NCBI GenBank assembly: GCA_021786655.1
Contig: JAJYMU010000142.1
Span: 1-6,784 of the forward strand
DNA: 6,784 nucleotides
Source: Bacteroidota bacterium
GTDB taxonomy: Bacteria; Bacteroidota; Ignavibacteria; Ignavibacteriales; Melioribacteraceae
Direction: 5' to 3'
Part shown: positions 1-5,478 of the stretch, piece by piece
Position numbering within the stretch: the first letter of the stretch is position 1
Layout of the letters: each line of letters begins with the position of its first letter
Notes under the pieces: model-generated
Told to the model about the DNA's origin: nothing
Seen by the model: only the letters and a program-made list of their open reading frames with translations
The model's database searches: none
Position numbers and translations under genes: made by a program

Positions 1-1
1 A

Positions 2-307
2 ACCGGGGAGATTGACCGTGAGTTAATCGATAAAGAAAAGATGAGACTACTCTGGGGCAAGGAAGTAACAATTAAAGGATGGGCAGAATTTACTCCAAAG
101 AATAAATTAAGATATATAAAAGCGGATTTGATTAGAGAGTTAGAAAAAGGAGATGAGATTTTAAGTTATTCACCTCAAATACAAGAAAATCTGTTTGTTT
201 CTGAAAAAGTTTCTAAAGGTCTTGTAAGAGAAAATTTTCTCAAAGAAATATGGGGTCAATGGCCTGGCGATGAATCTATTGATGAATTATTAACTGAAAT
301 AAATTGA
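2..307 (+). CDS. Probable antitoxin of a PIN-domain (VapBC-like) pair, 5' partial
   Basis: The reading frame is open to the left edge of the window, so the first ATG at 41 is probably internal: 13 further residues (TGEIDRELIDKEK) precede it in frame and look like natural protein sequence. The visible part contains a short strand-rich block (GKEVTIKGWAEFTPKNKLRYIKADLI, split here by sense: 'GKEVTIKGWAEF' then 'KLRYIKADLI'), a pattern I associate with antitoxin-like partners encoded just before PIN toxins, followed by a charged C-terminal tail that could wrap the toxin. No DNA-binding domain is visible; it may lie in the missing N-terminus. The stop codon TGA overlaps the toxin start by 4 bases (TTGA, 304-307), so the two are translationally coupled. 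The role as antitoxin rests mainly on this coupling and is an inference; neutralising the PIN nuclease and autoregulating the operon would be the usual jobs. Confidence 0.6.
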   Translation, partial: TGEIDRELIDKEKMRLLWGKEVTIKGWAEFTPKNKLRYIKADLIRELEKGDEILSYSPQIQENLFVSEKVSKGLVRENFLKEIWGQWPGDESIDELLTEIN

Positions 308-756
308 AATACCTTCTGGACACAAATATTCTTTTAGCATATTTGAAAAAAGCACCTTACGCAGAATTTATTGAGAACACTTACAACATTTCAGATCATG
401 AGAATATTTCTGCGATTTCTATTGTTACATATGCGGAATTATTTTCATTTGTGATAAGAAGAAAATGGGGCGATGATAAAAAACATAAACTAAATAAGTT
501 ACTACTTAAGTTTCCCATTGCTTATATAGATAGGAATGATTTGACTTTAAGATTCTCTGAGATTGATGCTTATTGCCAGAATAAACACTCGGCTAACCCG
601 CCCGGCTTTTCAGCGATTAAATTAAGTGATAATGATATATGGATCGCTGCCACAGCTTCGCTGTCGAATTCTACTTTGATAACAACTGATAAAGATTTCA
701 TACCGATAGATAAAGCATTTATTAATTTGTTGCATGTGGATCAAACATTAAACTAA
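304..756 (+). CDS. PIN-domain ribonuclease toxin (VapC-like)
   Basis: This 150-residue protein has the PIN-domain layout. The first strand ends in LLDTN (D6, N8), followed by E45 in TYAEL, D111 in the DNDIWIAA helix, and D129 in LITTDKDF. These acidic residues are the expected metal-binding set of VapC-type Mg2+-dependent endoribonucleases, which cleave tRNA or rRNA to arrest growth when the antitoxin is lost. Length fits the family (about 130-150 residues). The start is a TTG at 304: it has to be this one because the catalytic LLDTN motif begins three residues later and no ATG is near. There is no clear Shine-Dalgarno sequence; the TTGA overlap with the preceding gene implies coupling. An insertion around residues 90-105 (Cys, His, Pro-Pro-Gly) precedes the third acidic residue and is typical of one VapC subgroup. 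The palindrome cluster begins about 40 bases after the stop. The specific RNA target cannot be told from sequence. Confidence 0.88.
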   Translation: MKYLLDTNILLAYLKKAPYAEFIENTYNISDHENISAISIVTYAELFSFVIRRKWGDDKKHKLNKLLLKFPIAYIDRNDLTLRFSEIDAYCQNKHSANPPGFSAIKLSDNDIWIAATASLSNSTLITTDKDFIPIDKAFINLLHVDQTLN

Positions 757-897
757 ATAATCGACTGCTCATAATATTAGCTAAAACAAAAATTCCTCCG
801 GGGCGGGACAAGTTATGGCGTTTCAAAACGCGAGACGCGATGTCAGCCTCGGCAAGACCGCCCGCTTCGACTCTTGTCTTTGCGAGGTGAGAGTCTA

Positions 898-956
898 GAC
901 GGGTATCCCGTCCTTACGAAAAACATAGATGTAGAAACATTCCGAGAATGTCTAGA
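898..956. repeat. Composite palindromic unit A (two hairpins and spacer)
   Basis: First palindrome: GACGGG-TAT-CCCGTC (898-912). The spacer CTTACGAAAAACATAGAT follows, then a decayed second palindrome at 931-956 (head GTAGAAACATTC, tail GAATGTCTAG). The order [GGACG-type hairpin]-YTACGAAA-[GYAGARAC hairpin] is the same as in unit B, although the hairpin cores differ. This suggests that a two-hairpin module, not single hairpins, is what was duplicated, as in BIMEs. The second hairpin has lost its terminal symmetry (TCTAGA where TCTCTAC is expected), so this copy is probably the older one. Confidence 0.65.
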
Positions 957-966
957 AGAATTGGTC

Positions 967-1027
967 GGGGACGCATGTGATGCGTCCCTACGAAAGAATG
1001 CAGAGACTTGCCGCGGCAAGTCTCTAC
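967..1027. repeat. Composite palindromic unit B (two hairpins and spacer)
   Basis: First palindrome: GGGACGCAT-GTG-ATGCGTCCC (968-988, 9-bp arms). The spacer TACGAAAGAATGC follows, then a perfect 24-bp palindrome at 1002-1025 (arms AGAGACTTGCCG, no loop). This copy is intact. The truncated transposase frame terminates inside the second palindrome (stop codon 1024-1026 on the minus strand). The shared spacer words with unit A (CGTCCYTACGAAARA) make these two units paralogous. Confidence 0.7.
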
Positions 1028-1905
1028 TGAAAAATAATTTTTTTGATTGATGTAGAGACGTTCCATTGGAACGTCTCAGAAAGATATTGTGAGACGTAGC
1101 GTGCTACGTCTCTGGCTAATTCATCAATCCTCTTAAATCTCTTCATATCAATGATTTCACTGTATATTGTTGCCGCCGTTATTATTCCTATGCCTGGAAT
1201 ACTGGATACAAATAGTTGTATTAATTCTTTTGGTAGTATCCGTCGGATCTTTTTGGTTATCTCTGCTATTCGTTTTCTTGTGGATTCCAATTCTTCTATA
1301 CAATAACTCAAATAATCTTTACCCATCTCGTAGTCAAATTCTATCGCCTTTAAGTATTGTATAAATTTGTTTGACCAATGGTAAAGTTCGCTCTGTGGTG
1401 GTATTGGCTTTCCGTAAAATGATAAATGTCCTTTGATTCTATTCTTCAATCTTGTTTGATGTACGCTTAAGCTGTGTCTCAATCGGCAGAGCGATCTTAA
1501 TTCTTGCTGATATTTTGTCGGAACATATATTCCATTAATTGTATTATTTTCTAACTCTCTGGCCAACTTTCTTGAATCGACCACATCGGTTTTTGTTAAT
1601 TTCTCTTTTCCCTTCGTTGGGATATCGGCTGGGTTAGCTATCTTATTCTTTATACCCAAGCTTTCTAATTCTTCATGTATCCAAAATCCACAGTAGCCGG
1701 CTTCATAAATACTGTAATACTCTCCTGCCGGATAATTCTTTACTAAATATCTTTGTAATTCTAATGGCACAGGATTCATGCTATATGTCTTTAAATGTAG
1801 TTGATTACTCCTTATACTAACATTCCACTGCTTTTTGTGGACATCTATACCAACAAAAAATTTTTGACCCCTAAAATTCTTTTGACTATTTTCTATCTGT
1901 TGCAT
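1024..1905 (-). pseudogene. IS110-family transposase, C-terminally truncated
   Basis: Counting from the ATG at 1905, this is 293 residues; a full family member is usually longer (over 300). The N-terminal RuvC-like DEDD domain is complete: D21 in FVGIDVHK, E68 in IYEAGYCGFW, and D107 and D110 in KTDVVDSRKLA. A coiled, Lys/Arg-rich middle follows (about 130-225), then the start of the C-terminal Transposase_20 domain, SSIPGIGIITAATIYSEI (about 234-251), ending at KRFKRIDELA (residue 264). Family proteins continue here with a 'YvGLvPs...'-like block and the region holding the catalytic serine; instead residues 265-293 are translated palindromes. The protein should therefore be inactive. I prefer the ATG at 1905 over the one at 1956 because GGAAGAGG lies 5 bases before it, IS110 proteins normally begin shortly before VGIDVHK, and the extra 17 codons fall within a base-paired leader. 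Confidence 0.9.
1052..1113. repeat. Palindrome pair joined to the transposase 3' break
   Basis: There are two strong palindromes: 1055-1077 (arms GAGACGTTCCA, 1-base centre) and 1091-1112 (arms GAGACGTAGC, centre GT), separated by AGAAAGATATTGT. The 5' head at 1052 carries the GTAG flank seen in the other copies. Position 1113/1114 is exactly where IS110 transposase homology stops (codon Ala264), so this pair marks the junction that replaced the transposase 3' end. Both palindromes are read as protein in the broken frame (residues 265 onward), which explains the odd C-terminal tail. Confidence 0.8.
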
Positions 1906-2050
1906 GGCATCCTCTTCCGCATGTTTATAATTTGTGGCTACCTTATTGTAGACCATTCAAAAATTAGTAATCTAATTTTTCTTGCGGAAAGGATGCCTTA
2001 TTTTTTCCACTCACTCTAACTTTTAAACATAACTTCTACTGCTGTTTCAT
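1114..2050 (-). mobile_element. IS110-family insertion sequence remnant
   Basis: This segment contains the 5' non-coding end and about three quarters of the transposase gene of an IS110-family element. IS110 elements use a DEDD recombinase with an element-encoded bridge RNA and have no long terminal inverted repeats, so the outer boundary cannot be placed from sequence alone. I set the left end loosely, before the palindrome at 2052-2072; the other end is the palindrome junction at 1113/1114. The 3' part of the gene and the distal end of the element are absent, so the element is not autonomous. Some IS110-family members are known to insert in REP-type palindromes, which fits palindromes at both flanks here. 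Confidence 0.75.
1906..1997 (-). ncRNA. Structured leader of IS110 transposase; candidate bridge-RNA segment or RBS-occluding fold
   Basis: Read on the minus strand, the first 15 bases (GGCATCCTTTCCGCA, 1997-1983) pair with the last 16 (TGCGGAAGAGGATGCC, 1921-1906), leaving a single bulged G at 1914. Inside this stem are two more hairpins: 1980-1959 (arms AAAAATTAG/CTAATTTTT, loop of 4) and 1954-1936 (GGU-CUAC / GUAGCC, one bulged U, loop AAUAAG). The fold is therefore a three-way junction ending directly before the ATG at 1905. The Shine-Dalgarno sequence GGAAGAGG (1918-1911) is entirely within the closing stem. IS110 elements are known to encode a bridge RNA in the non-coding end upstream of the transposase; this segment is in the right place but is shorter than the known IS621 bridge RNA (about 177 nt), so it may be only a part. 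The structure is seen directly; the function is inferred. Confidence 0.55.
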
Positions 2051-2051
2051 T

Positions 2052-2072
2052 GGTCGAATTGGAAATTCGACC
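2052..2072. repeat. Palindromic element beyond the IS110 remnant
   Basis: Arms GGTCGAATT and AATTCGACC surround GGA. On the minus strand it is preceded by GTA, giving a GTAGGTCG... head similar to the GTAG-RGAC heads in the cluster at 797-1113, although the core is different. It lies between the IS110 leader and the rpmB terminator. It may be another copy of the same mobile palindrome class and may mark the original insertion target of the IS. Confidence 0.6.
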
Positions 2073-2086
2073 TACATTTAAAACAG

Positions 2087-2111
2087 AAAATCCCGCAGAG
2101 GCGGGATTTTT
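2087..2111 (-). terminator. Intrinsic terminator of rpmB (symmetrical)
   Basis: The stem is AAAATCCCGC / GCGGGATTTT with loop AGAG. On the minus strand it lies about 20 bases after the rpmB stop and is followed by TTTTCTGTTTT. Because the stem carries A-runs and T-runs on both sides it could also stop transcription coming from the plus strand, isolating rpmB from the mobile element next door. Confidence 0.8.
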
Positions 2112-2132
2112 AATTTCTGAGCCAACAAAAAA

Positions 2133-2372
2133 TTATCTGGCTTTAATCTTTTTCTCTTTTACGAGCTTTGCAATTTCACTTGTTCCGTTCTTCGAAATAG
2201 TTCTGAGTGCGCTTGCGGTAACTTTAACTGTGACGAATTTATTCAACTCTTTAACCCAGATTCTTTTCTTCTGAAGATTAGGCAAAAATCTCTTTTTACT
2301 CTTGTTATGCGCATGTGAAATACTATTGCCGCTTACCGGACCGACACCTGTAAGTTGACATCTTCTAGCCAT
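2133..2372 (-). CDS. rpmB: 50S ribosomal protein L28
   Basis: This is a 79-residue basic protein with the L28 signature from the first residue: MARRCQLTGVGPVSGNSISH, then HNKSKKRFLPNLQKKRIWV, and a C-terminal ISKNGTSEIAKLVKEKK. L28 binds 23S rRNA in the large subunit near the peptidyl exit and is needed for late assembly. Length is within the usual bacterial range (about 60-80). Only one Cys (C5) is present at the N-terminus, so the four-Cys zinc-binding form does not apply. The start at ATG 2372 is supported by AAGAGG about 8 bases upstream. It appears monocistronic: ferritin upstream ends in its own terminator and a terminator follows rpmB. No rpmG partner is visible beside it. Confidence 0.96.
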   Translation of the reverse strand: MARRCQLTGVGPVSGNSISHAHNKSKKRFLPNLQKKRIWVKELNKFVTVKVTASALRTISKNGTSEIAKLVKEKKIKAR

Positions 2373-2442
2373 TTAGTAACCTCTTTTCATTTTACGGTGG
2401 CGAAAAATAGTAAAAATATCTTAAACCAAAAAACTCTTTGAG

Positions 2443-2471
2443 AAAAAAAGATGCCGGATCGAGTCCGGCAT
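2443..2471 (-). terminator. Intrinsic terminator of ferritin, built from a GCCGGA palindrome
   Basis: On the minus strand ATGCCGGA and TCCGGCAT form an 8-bp stem around a 5-base loop, followed by C and seven T (2449-2443), which is a textbook rho-independent terminator about 40 bases after the ferritin stop. The hairpin with its TCATGCCGGACT..ATCCGGCATC wording resembles dispersed palindromes common in many bacterial genomes, so it may be a repeat element that was recruited as a terminator. Confidence 0.85.
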
Positions 2472-2512
2472 GACAATGGATATTAAAAGAAACAATAGCT
2501 AAAAAGCGGGGC

Positions 2513-3004
2513 TTATTTAGCCCTCATGCCCAACTCACGATCGAGAAAGAAAAGTGAGCTTTTGTTATCGCCGATCTGCTTAAACTTGTGGATAATCTGA
2601 TTAACCGTCGCAACCTCTTCAACCTGTTCGGTGACAAAGTAATTCAGAAATAAACCGGTGGCGTAATCCTTTTCTTGATTTGCTAGGGCAACTAATTTGT
2701 TGATCCTATCTGTAATGTAAAGTTCATGTTTCTGCGCTTCTTCAAAAGCAGCGATAGGGGATTTCCAATCATTCTTCGGTTTTTCGATAGCGTCAAGAGT
2801 AACTTTGCCGGCAACATCATTTACATACTTGAAAAACTTCATTGCGTGTCCGTATTCTTCTTGCGACTGAATTTTCATCCAAGCGGCAAATCCCATCCAG
2901 TTTTGCGATTCGAAATACGCAGCCATTGATAGATAAAGGTATGAAGAAAAAATTTCTGCGTTGATTTGGTCGTTCAATGCTTTTTCCATTTTCTCAGAAA
3001 GCAT
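2513..3004 (-). CDS. ftnA: Bacterial non-haem ferritin (FtnA-type)
   Basis: Counting from the ATG at 3004 this 163-residue protein aligns in numbering with E. coli FtnA. The ferroxidase site is complete: E17, E50 and H53 (in QSQEEYGHA), E94 (KHE), Q127 and E130 (VTEQVEEVA). Ferritin oxidises Fe2+ with O2 or H2O2 and stores it as a ferric mineral within a 24-subunit cytoplasmic shell. The four-helix bundle extends over about residues 1-145, and the C-terminus (SSLFFLDRELGMR) has the usual short fifth helix. No haem-ligand Met at the bacterioferritin position is apparent. An upstream ATG at 3031 would add nine residues, but AGAGAGG 5-6 bases before 3004 and family length favour the shorter form. 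A candidate sigma70-like promoter lies at 3048-3076 and a terminator at 2443-2471, so the gene is probably transcribed alone. I see no obvious Fur box. Confidence 0.95.
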   Translation of the reverse strand: MLSEKMEKALNDQINAEIFSSYLYLSMAAYFESQNWMGFAAWMKIQSQEEYGHAMKFFKYVNDVAGKVTLDAIEKPKNDWKSPIAAFEEAQKHELYITDRINKLVALANQEKDYATGLFLNYFVTEQVEEVATVNQIIHKFKQIGDNKSSLFFLDRELGMRAK

Positions 3005-3047
3005 ATTTACCTCTCTCTTGTTTAGTTTCAATTATTAGACCCGTTAG

Positions 3048-3076
3048 AAAATATCTATTTGCGGCTAATTATTCAA
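3048..3076 (-). promoter_or_regulatory. Candidate ferritin promoter
   Basis: On the minus strand TTGAAT (3076-3071) and TATTTT (3053-3048) are separated by exactly 17 bases, each matching the sigma70 consensus at 4 of 6 positions. The preceding T also gives TTTG, as in Bacteroidota-type -33 boxes. Transcription would start near 3041, leaving a leader of about 36 bases. In an AT-rich intergenic region such a match can occur by chance. Confidence 0.35.
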
Positions 3077-3137
3077 ATTCTTACTCTACTAACGAAAAAT
3101 GATCTAGTTAAGTTCTAATCCGAACATCGAGGAAAAT

Positions 3138-4886
3138 ATGAAAAAACTGTTCTTTCTTTTCGTCCTTTCATTTACAACAGTTTTCCCTCAGAAAATTTCC
3201 GATAGCTGGAAAACCTTTTTTGAGAGGTCGAATTTTCTTTCCACGCCTAATTATGCGGTGACGATTCAGTATTTCCAGAGACTTGCCGAACATTCTCCGT
3301 ATGCAAAGCTGGTTACGTTTGGGAAATCACCGCAAGGTCGTAATCTCTATTGTTTGATTGTCTCCAAAGATAAAGCGTTTGCGCAGGCATCAGCCAAGAG
3401 AACAGGCAAACCAATTTTGATGATTCAGAATGGAATCCACGCCGGAGAAATTGAAGGTAAAGACGCATGTATGCTTTTGTTGCGTGAGATTTTAGTTACA
3501 AAAGAAAAACAAAACTTACTTGATAAAATGATTTTGCTGGTGATACCGGTTTTCAATGTTGACGGACACGAACGGATTAGTCAGTACAACAGAATTAATC
3601 AAAACGGTCCGACTAAAATGGGATGGCGCACTACGGCACAAAATTTAAATCTCAACCGTGACTACACTAAAGCCGATGCGCACGAAATGAAAAGTTTCTT
3701 GAAGCTGTTTAATTCATGGCTGCCGGATTTTTTCATTGATACTCACACAACAGACGGACAAGATTTTCAATATTCGGTTACTTACGGTATAGAAAAAAAT
3801 GGAAACGTTCCGCCGATGACGAGACAATGGATTCGAAATGATTACATCCCTAAAATGGAAAAGGGAACCGAAGAAAGTGGTTTCAAGATTTTGCCTTACG
3901 TTGACTTCAAAGATGGAGATTTCCACAAAGGTTTGGTTGATTGGGTTTCCGGACCAAGATTCTCACACGGCTATGCCGCCATTCAAAATCGTCCCGGACT
4001 TTTGATAGAAACGCACATGTTGAAACCGTACAAAGAAAGAGTGTTTGCAACGAAAGCCGTAATCACCGCGACTATGAACGTAATCGCCGATAAAAACAGA
4101 AAATTAGTTGAGCTGAACAAGAACGCGGACAAGTATGTTATCGACACTTACTCATCAGGCAAAAAAGCATTTCCTCTAATTTTTCAGACGGACGAAAAGA
4201 ATTCAAAAAAAGTTTACAAGGGAATTGAAAGCGAACAAATCGATAGCTGGGTTACCGGCAAAAAAATAATTCATTATACAGGCAAACCGTTTGATGTTGA
4301 AGTCCCGTACTATGATGAGGCGATGCCAAAAGATTCCGTGTACGCGCCAAAGGGCTATTTGATCCCATCTGAATTTGAAAACATTGTAGAGATTATGAAA
4401 CTTCACGGAATCAAAATCGAAACTATTAAAAAAGAAAAATTTTTTACTGTTGAGAAATATAAATTCAAGAACGTGAAGTTCGGTTCATTCCCGTTCGAAG
4501 GAAGATTTCAACCTCAATATGATTTTGATAAGCTGAAAGAAACCGTCACTGTTCCGGCGGGCACATTTTACGTTCCGGTAAATCAGAGAACAGTTGGAGT
4601 AATATTGCATCTTCTCGAGCCGCTCGGTCCGGACTCATTTGTGAAGTGGGGATTTTTCAATCCAATCTTTGAACGAAAAGAATATTTTGAAGATTACTCG
4701 ATGGAACCGATTGCGCGGAAAATGGCGGAAGAAAATCCGAAACTGAAAGAGGAGTTTCTTAAAAAAGTTGAGAGCGATGAAAAAAATAAGAACAGCGCGC
4801 GACAACGGCTGGATTTCTTTTACCAAAGGTCGCCGTATGCAGACAACCAAATGAACGTTTATCCCATCATGAGAGTTGTCGATTGA
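3138..4886 (+). CDS. Secreted M14-family zinc carboxypeptidase
   Basis: This is a 582-residue exported metallopeptidase. Residues 1-18 form a signal peptide (MKKLFFLFVLSFTTVFPQ). The M14 domain covers about 40-330 with all key residues visible: zinc ligands H101 and E104 (NGIHAGEIEGKDA) and H203 (DTHTTDG), substrate-binding R174 in NLNRDY, and the catalytic glutamate E291 (LLIETHML). The family removes C-terminal residues from peptides or cleaves peptidoglycan-derived peptides; the exact substrate cannot be read from sequence. Residues about 340-582 form an extra C-terminal region rich in Lys and Tyr that I do not recognise as a named domain; it is probably a beta-rich accessory module. The start is supported by GAGG 6 bases before the ATG. 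It is divergent from ferritin across 133 bases and 65 bases before the next gene, with no terminator seen between. It acts in the periplasm or outside the cell. Confidence 0.92.
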   Translation: MKKLFFLFVLSFTTVFPQKISDSWKTFFERSNFLSTPNYAVTIQYFQRLAEHSPYAKLVTFGKSPQGRNLYCLIVSKDKAFAQASAKRTGKPILMIQNGIHAGEIEGKDACMLLLREILVTKEKQNLLDKMILLVIPVFNVDGHERISQYNRINQNGPTKMGWRTTAQNLNLNRDYTKADAHEMKSFLKLFNSWLPDFFIDTHTTDGQDFQYSVTYGIEKNGNVPPMTRQWIRNDYIPKMEKGTEESGFKILPYVDFKDGDFHKGLVDWVSGPRFSHGYAAIQNRPGLLIETHMLKPYKERVFATKAVITATMNVIADKNRKLVELNKNADKYVIDTYSSGKKAFPLIFQTDEKNSKKVYKGIESEQIDSWVTGKKIIHYTGKPFDVEVPYYDEAMPKDSVYAPKGYLIPSEFENIVEIMKLHGIKIETIKKEKFFTVEKYKFKNVKFGSFPFEGRFQPQYDFDKLKETVTVPAGTFYVPVNQRTVGVILHLLEPLGPDSFVKWGFFNPIFERKEYFEDYSMEPIARKMAEENPKLKEEFLKKVESDEKNKNSARQRLDFFYQRSPYADNQMNVYPIMRVVD

Positions 4887-4951
4887 GATTACAGTTTTGG
4901 AAAAGAAGTTTAATCGTTACTTTTAATTGTGGAAAAATGTAATTAGGAGTC

Positions 4952-5464
4952 ATGAAGTTCGACGACAGATTTTTACGAATAACATGGGGGATATTGATCG
5001 CAGTAATTACAACGCTGCTTGCTTTTGTCTATCCTTCATACATTGTGTTTAATTACTTTTCGGTAACCGATCTAATTTGGATTGAAGCAGCCGTAACGGC
5101 AATTTTTCTTTTCGATATATTTATTAACGATTTGTTGAAAAGAGCCTGGCACGCCAAGCGTTTTTCAGATTCTTCCGGGATTACTTCTTCGACTTCGAAT
5201 GTAAATCTTGTTATAGATATCTTCGCCGCTGTTCCTTTCATACTAGTTTTCAATTTGAAAATTCTTATTCTGCTGCGGCTCTTGAAACTTGTCCGGGTCG
5301 GCGAGATTGCATTATTCAAAAACGTTACGCGCAATGCAACGGTTCGCTCTGAGTCGTACTGCGATCTTTACTGCCTTGATAAAGAGAATTTTGATTTTGT
5401 TATGAATCAATATCCGGCGTTTGCTTTAAAAATAGAAGAGCTTGCAAATCAGAGAACCGAATAG
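4952..5464 (+). CDS. Pore-less voltage-sensor protein; internally deleted cyclic-nucleotide-gated channel
   Basis: The 170 residues look like two ends of a larger channel joined in frame. Residues 1-122 are a voltage-sensor-like unit: S1 (about 10-33), S2 (41-62, with D55), S3 (84-101, VIDIFAAVPF, D89) and an S4-like helix with basic residues every third position (R109, K112, R115). Residues from about 127 (RNATVRSESYCDLYCLDKENFDFV, cited by its core 'ATVRSESYCDLY') match the last strand and C-helix of a cyclic-nucleotide-binding domain. Missing in between are S5, the pore with a T-x-G-Y/F-G-type filter, S6, and most of the nucleotide-binding domain, roughly 200-250 residues. No pore sequence occurs in any other frame. 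The ORF itself has no stop or frameshift. It could be a recent in-frame deletion (a pseudogene), an assembly collapse, or a small stand-alone sensor. ATG 4952 has AGGAG only 2 bases upstream and an in-frame stop just before it. Confidence 0.75.
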   Translation: MKFDDRFLRITWGILIAVITTLLAFVYPSYIVFNYFSVTDLIWIEAAVTAIFLFDIFINDLLKRAWHAKRFSDSSGITSSTSNVNLVIDIFAAVPFILVFNLKILILLRLLKLVRVGEIALFKNVTRNATVRSESYCDLYCLDKENFDFVMNQYPAFALKIEELANQRTE

Positions 5465-5478
5465 TTTGTGATTGGCAC

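Larger units (their letters stand above)
797..1113. repeat. Cluster of short palindromic (REP/BIME-like) elements
   Basis: About 320 bases contain at least seven inverted repeats with very short loops: GCGTTT/AAACGC (818-831), an imperfect GACTCT/AGAGTC (869-895), 898-912, 931-956, 968-988, 1002-1025, 1055-1077 and 1091-1112. Most share an outer frame of GTAG-RGAC...GTCYCTAC around a core that differs from copy to copy. The local G+C is clearly higher than in the flanking genes. No convincing protein is encoded here except the tail of the broken transposase frame that reads into it. Such palindromes are typically mobilised in trans by a REP-associated (RAYT) transposase, which is not present in this window. 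The first part (797-897) also has GGGCGG and CCGCCC half-sites about 60 bases apart, which may be an older, decayed element. Confidence 0.8.

Noticed and set aside
41..307. ATG at 41 as the true start of the antitoxin
   Set aside because: The same frame stays open to base 2 with plausible residues (TGEIDRELIDKEK), and no ribosome binding site precedes 41. The gene is more likely cut by the window edge.
797..1113. Possible CRISPR array or tandem-repeat array
   Set aside because: The units are palindromes with different cores and uneven spacing; there is no constant direct repeat with unique spacers and no cas gene.
1167..1364. Small hydrophobic plus-strand ORF (65 codons)
   Set aside because: It is the antisense of the IS110 transposase coding region and lacks its own ribosome binding site.
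1024..1956. Transposase start at the ATG of 1956
   Set aside because: The added 17 codons lie inside a base-paired leader, and a good GGAAGAGG is placed before the ATG at 1905, close to the conserved VGIDVHK.
1801..2274. Two plus-strand ORFs across the transposase leader and rpmB
   Set aside because: They are antisense shadows of the transposase start, the structured leader and rpmB; the second also runs through the rpmB terminator.
2373..2442. Promoter for rpmB
   Set aside because: The region is rich in A and T runs with several half-matches, but no pair of boxes has convincing spacing, so I did not annotate one.
3714..4850. Several minus-strand ORFs of about 70 codons within the carboxypeptidase gene
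   Set aside because: All are opposite a coding frame with conserved catalytic motifs and have no supporting start signals.
5053..5334. 93-codon minus-strand ORF within the voltage-sensor gene
   Set aside because: It is a basic, low-complexity antisense shadow; the plus strand encodes recognisable membrane helices.
4952..5464. A frameshift hiding the missing channel pore
   Set aside because: I looked in other frames around 5300-5360 and downstream for a T-x-G-Y/F-G filter and S6-like helix; the sequence goes directly to mtgA, so the segment is absent, not shifted.
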